A program made the position numbers and the translations under genes. DNA of 64,000 nt, from the NCBI RefSeq assembly GCF_000988165.1, contig NW_020169297.1, positions 62,001-126,000 on the forward strand. Reading direction: 5' to 3'. This DNA is from Vairimorpha ceranae. Lineage: Eukaryota; Microsporidia; Nosematidae. This document shows positions 61,003 to 64,000 of this stretch, piece after piece (within the stretch, counting starts at the first letter, position 1; each line of letters begins with the position of its first letter). The notes under the pieces are model-generated. The model searched no databases and was not told the DNA's origin. It was given only the letters and a program-made list of their open reading frames with translations.

Positions 61003-61257
61003 TTAAAAGTCATCAATATTAACTGGTTCTGTTAGTGCCTTATCTTTATGATAAATAACTTTTAAAATATGCCAACAAATTAAACAATCACATGAACATT
61101 TATATCCAACAGGACTATTTATTATTTTGTAATCTTCTACACTAAAATATTGTATCTGATAAAAAATTTTAGTTTTTAATGTAGTAGAGTTTATCTTGTC
61201 AAGATCTTCCCCTACCAACAGAAAAATTTCATTTTTATCAATTTTGTCAAAGTCCAT
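61003..61257 (-). CDS. small protein with SWIM-like zinc motif
   Basis: 84 residues, the ATG abutted by CCC (plus GGG 61258-61260). YKCSCDCLICWHILKVIYH near residue 55 gives C-x-C-x(4)-C-x-H spacing as in SWIM zinc fingers, and the N-terminal DKNEIFLLVGED with FYQIQYFSVEDYKII looks like a helical-strand lead-in. SWIM domains occur in Sws1/Shu2 recombination proteins, which are similarly small. The match is to the motif only. Confidence 0.5.
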   Translation of the reverse strand: MDFDKIDKNEIFLLVGEDLDKINSTTLKTKIFYQIQYFSVEDYKIINSPVGYKCSCDCLICWHILKVIYHKDKALTEPVNIDDF

Positions 61258-61300
61258 GGGTTACAAAAAAATAAAAGTAAATTGTATTTTATTTATGTTT

Positions 61301-61864
61301 TTAAACTTTTTCTTGTTCCTTTCTAACAATCTTAACACCATAATCATCATATTTATCAGATTGTAATCGTTTTAAATAAATACCCATATAATATAATAAA
61401 GCTAAATCTTGAATTAAAATGTAAGCTAAATATAAAAAAGCAAATACTAAATTGGTAAGACTAGTTGTTGAAAACATTAATAATAAAATAGCTCCTAAAA
61501 CATCTTTGCAGAACATAACCACAACCACAAACTTATAAATCTCCTGCGCACCGCTTATAAAACAGCACATTGTTACTAACATAGATCCTACGAAAAATGT
61601 AATAAAAAAAAGATGCAATATCTTTCGTAAGAAATCAAATTTACTAGAAAACTCTGTTCCAAATATTAAAAATAACGGAAAAAAGTTTACAATTCCCGTA
61701 AAAAATATCAGTTTTATTATGTCTGTGATATGCAGAGATTGTACATCTGTAGGTAAATTACTTGCTAGCTTTGAGTTCTCAATATTTGTTATCTGCTCGG
61801 TGACTTTTTTCTCAACTTCTGCTGCCTGTGAAATTGCTTGATTTTGTACATTTTCTTCTTCCAT
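61301..61864 (-). CDS. four-helix membrane protein, unknown
   Basis: 187 residues. An acidic/polar N-terminus (about 45 residues, Gln/Glu-rich) precedes four transmembrane helices (around 49-70, 80-102, 110-130, 136-160), then a basic cytosolic tail (KRLQSDKYDDYGVKIVRKEQEKV). The helices contain Cys (MCCFISGAQ, MFCKDVLG). No family is recognised. A CCC lies upstream of the ATG (plus GGG 61868-61870). It is on the same strand as the SWIM-like gene, 43 nt upstream of that ATG. Confidence 0.6.
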   Translation of the reverse strand: MEEENVQNQAISQAAEVEKKVTEQITNIENSKLASNLPTDVQSLHITDIIKLIFFTGIVNFFPLFLIFGTEFSSKFDFLRKILHLFFITFFVGSMLVTMCCFISGAQEIYKFVVVVMFCKDVLGAILLLMFSTTSLTNLVFAFLYLAYILIQDLALLYYMGIYLKRLQSDKYDDYGVKIVRKEQEKV

Positions 61865-62479
61865 AGTGGGATCTTTCCAAAAAAATATTTTAAATTTAAA
61901 GTTACCAATAATATAAAGATTCTCCTTTATTAAAAATCCCTTTTTTTAATTAAATAAATTATCCAATTGACATTTATTTGAGATGATAGTAAAAGCATGT
62001 TGTAAAGTTACGAATTTTATTTATCAGGAATATTTTTTGCTTTTTTAATTCACAATAGTACTAGAAACCAAATAGCTTTTTAGCAAAAAAAAATTGTTAC
62101 TAAAGTATAATTTAAGATACAAGTTTATGAAGTTTTTATGCTTATAACATTAAGTTGTTTTTTCCAGTAAACAAAATACTGTAGAATATTATTTTTTCTC
62201 TGTCTACGTAAAAGTTTTGTAAAATTTATAATTTATTAAGCTTTCAAATTAATATTAAACTGCAGTTTTTTGACCTGCAACTTACTTAAGTATTCTTTCA
62301 TCATGTACAACTTTCAAATTATGTATAAATGCAAATTATTTAATTCGGCCTTTATCATTATAAATTGCCTTTTTGAATCATTTATTTTAAATTGAACACT
62401 AAAACTACTTTTTTACATAAGACAAAACATTATAAATTGATGGTTTAATTATAGATTTATCAGAAAAAGTTATAATTTA
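61865..62479. other. intergenic, nothing recognised
   Basis: 0.6 kb AT-rich spacer upstream of the four-helix gene. Confidence 0.45.
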
Positions 62480-63679
62480 TTACATCACTTTAATAATTTC
62501 TCCATTCCCTTCGTATTCTTCAAAAACATTTTCATTTCGATTTTCTAGTGGTATTATTATTAAATGATTTAAAATTTCAAACTCTTGTAGATTTAAAACA
62601 ACCTTCTGCTCTTTTAAGTGAACAAAAAGTATCTTTTCCCACCAATTTGAAACAGCTATATTCTTTTTAATTCCTAATCCATTTTTGTAAAAAATCGTCA
62701 TGTACTTGATAGCTTTACAGTCTCCTTTAATAGCTGCTTTAATAGCATAATTATACGCTAGGTTATAATTAGTCTGTGTTTTATCTCCTTTTTCAATGAG
62801 TGTTTGGGCGATTTTAACTTGTGCGTCGATATGCCCGTTGAAGGCTGCGCTTTTGTAGTATGAAAATGCTTTTTTAAGATCCACATTTACATTAAGCTCT
62901 CCAAACTCAAAACATTGCGCTACTCTATATTGACAATTCGGACATTCATTTTGTGCACCTCTAAAATAAACTTTAAAGCACCAATCAACTTCAAAAGTGA
63001 TTTCATTATCAGATAATTTAAATTCTATATATCTAGCATAATCATAAAAAACATAGGGATAGCTTTTAATGGCTTTATTGATCCCTATTTTTAAATAAAA
63101 AAATGCAATTTCTTCTCGTTCATCAATGTCAAAATTATTCTGTAGCAATATAGTGCCATAAGTATGTAAGCCATGTATTGATCCCAATTTAGCAGCACAT
63201 CTATAAAATTCCAATGCCTTATATTTATTTTTAGCACAAACCTCCCCTTTTTCATAACATTGGGCCAGTCTAAAGGTACCAAAAGGAGAACCATTTTGTG
63301 CCGACAACTTATAATATTGAAAGGCGTTTTTCTTATTTATTTCCATTCCAAATAATCCATATTCCAGAGCAAAAGCATAATATGCTATAATATTGGCAAT
63401 ATATTTCGGTTTTTTTAAATAAAATAAATAATTTTTTACGTAGTGTTCTAATTTTGCACATATTTGTAAGTAATATTCAGTATTAAATTTAACTATTTCA
63501 TTTAAACTTGGTAAAGGATCTTCAGTCAAAAAACTATTTCTCATCAAGCTGTTTTCATCTTCATAAGCTATAGTATATAAATTTAAAAATTCTTCGAATG
63601 CTTTAATACAATCTTGCTGAATCTTATTGCTATACAACTTAAAAATTTTTTTTTCTTGTTTGTATCTCGGTCCATTCAT
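62480..63679 (-). CDS. Sel1-repeat protein, likely Skt5/Chs4-type chitin synthase activator
   Basis: 399 residues from the first ATG at 63679; the frame is open upstream without ATG and no CCC is near, so the true start may be further up or behind an intron. Sel1 repeats run from about residue 100 to 340: AFALEYGLFGMEINKKNAFQYYKLSAQNG, then FRLAQCYEKGEVCAKNKYKALEFYRCAAKLGS, and later FRGAQNECPNCQYRVAQCFEFGELNV. The order and the AKLGSIHGLHTYGTILLQNN ... PYVFYDYARYIE tail resemble Skt5/Chs4, the activator of Chs3-type chitin synthases in fungi. The CAAX-like ending of yeast Skt5 is not present. Being close to the chitin synthase gene supports the idea. Confidence 0.65.
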   Translation of the reverse strand: MNGPRYKQEKKIFKLYSNKIQQDCIKAFEEFLNLYTIAYEDENSLMRNSFLTEDPLPSLNEIVKFNTEYYLQICAKLEHYVKNYLFYLKKPKYIANIIAYYAFALEYGLFGMEINKKNAFQYYKLSAQNGSPFGTFRLAQCYEKGEVCAKNKYKALEFYRCAAKLGSIHGLHTYGTILLQNNFDIDEREEIAFFYLKIGINKAIKSYPYVFYDYARYIEFKLSDNEITFEVDWCFKVYFRGAQNECPNCQYRVAQCFEFGELNVNVDLKKAFSYYKSAAFNGHIDAQVKIAQTLIEKGDKTQTNYNLAYNYAIKAAIKGDCKAIKYMTIFYKNGLGIKKNIAVSNWWEKILFVHLKEQKVVLNLQEFEILNHLIIIPLENRNENVFEEYEGNGEIIKVM

Positions 63680-64000
63680 AAAAGACTGATTTTCTAACAA
63701 AAAAATCGATTTAAAAAGCCTTGGCCAATAAGGAGATAAATTGACAAATAACTTTTTTATATTTGAAATTTTTTTTTTAATTTGATGATTTTTGAATTTT
63801 GTAACAAATAATTATTTTTAAAGAAATCAATAAAAAAATATATTAATAGTTGGTTTTTAATTGGTGATTAAATATTAAATATTAAATTTAATTTATACGT
63901 TATTATAACAAATCATTAGCATGCACCTTTTTTGTCTAATAATTAAAATTAAGTGATTTTATGTTTGAATTAATTTACCAAGAACAAATAAATGTAATTA
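63680..64000. other. window end, nothing recognised
   Basis: AT-rich 321 nt; an open minus-strand extension of the Sel1 gene to about 63770 has no ATG. Confidence 0.4.

Overview
The window looks like a piece of a microsporidian (fungal-relative intracellular parasite) nuclear genome. The DNA is very AT-rich and genes are almost all intronless with short eukaryotic/fungal-type products. Start codons are preceded within about 3-15 nt by a CCC (less often GGG) motif that is typical of microsporidian genes. The gene set includes the parasite-type nucleotide (ATP/ADP) transporter and chitin synthase beside reduced versions of standard eukaryotic genes. Two degenerate DNA transposons (Merlin/ISXO2-like and Tc1-like) and large gene-poor stretches suggest one of the less compact microsporidia. 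I cannot name the genus from the sequence alone.

Layout. 1-6.5 kb: end of a DBP2-type RNA helicase, ELP3, a BRWD/PHIP-like WD40 protein, TRM112 and RPL23 (uL14). 6.5-15 kb: gene-poor, with a possible decayed RPL37, a Merlin-type transposon with inverted repeats, an oxoacyl-reductase-like SDR lacking its catalytic lysine, a Tc1 transposase relic and broken small frames. 15-27 kb: RACK1, beta-COP (SEC26), Rab geranylgeranyltransferase beta (BET2), DRG2 GTPase, a CAF-1 p60-like WD40 protein, beta'-COP (SEC27) and a pseudokinase-like protein. 27-34.8 kb: a secreted glutaredoxin-like protein, a candidate intron-containing PCC1, a coiled-coil protein, an anillin-like PH protein, a small membrane protein, TAH18, tyrosyl-tRNA synthetase and a CYC8/SSN6-like TPR protein. 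36.6-45.6 kb: RPA12, a DPM3-like protein, the nucleotide transporter, ceramide synthase, a cluster of signal-peptide proteins (GNAT and two thioredoxin-fold), two divergent D-aminoacyl-tRNA deacylase paralogs, tRNA-Gly, a small OB-like protein and a SAC1 phosphatase. 48.5-64 kb: a GATA factor, tRNA-Asn, a RING protein, a DHHC palmitoyltransferase, a hidden 51-residue minus-strand ORF, an SPX/EXS phosphate exporter, chitin synthase, cytochrome b5 reductase, several small secreted or membrane proteins and a SKT5-like Sel1-repeat protein.

Themes. Vesicle traffic is represented by SEC26, SEC27, BET2, the palmitoyltransferase and SAC1. tRNA biology is represented by ELP3, TRM112, the PCC1 candidate, YARS, the two DTDs and two tRNAs. 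The cell wall is represented by chitin synthase and a likely SKT5-type activator. The observations I rate most highly are: (1) two head-to-head DTD paralogs, each lacking a different half of the composite active site, which suggests an obligate heterodimer; (2) a 22-nt spliceosomal intron that restores a PCC1-like reading frame; (3) three signal-peptide thioredoxin-fold proteins with three different single-cysteine motifs; (4) two GC-rich hairpin islands sharing a 10-mer, possibly undescribed RNAs.
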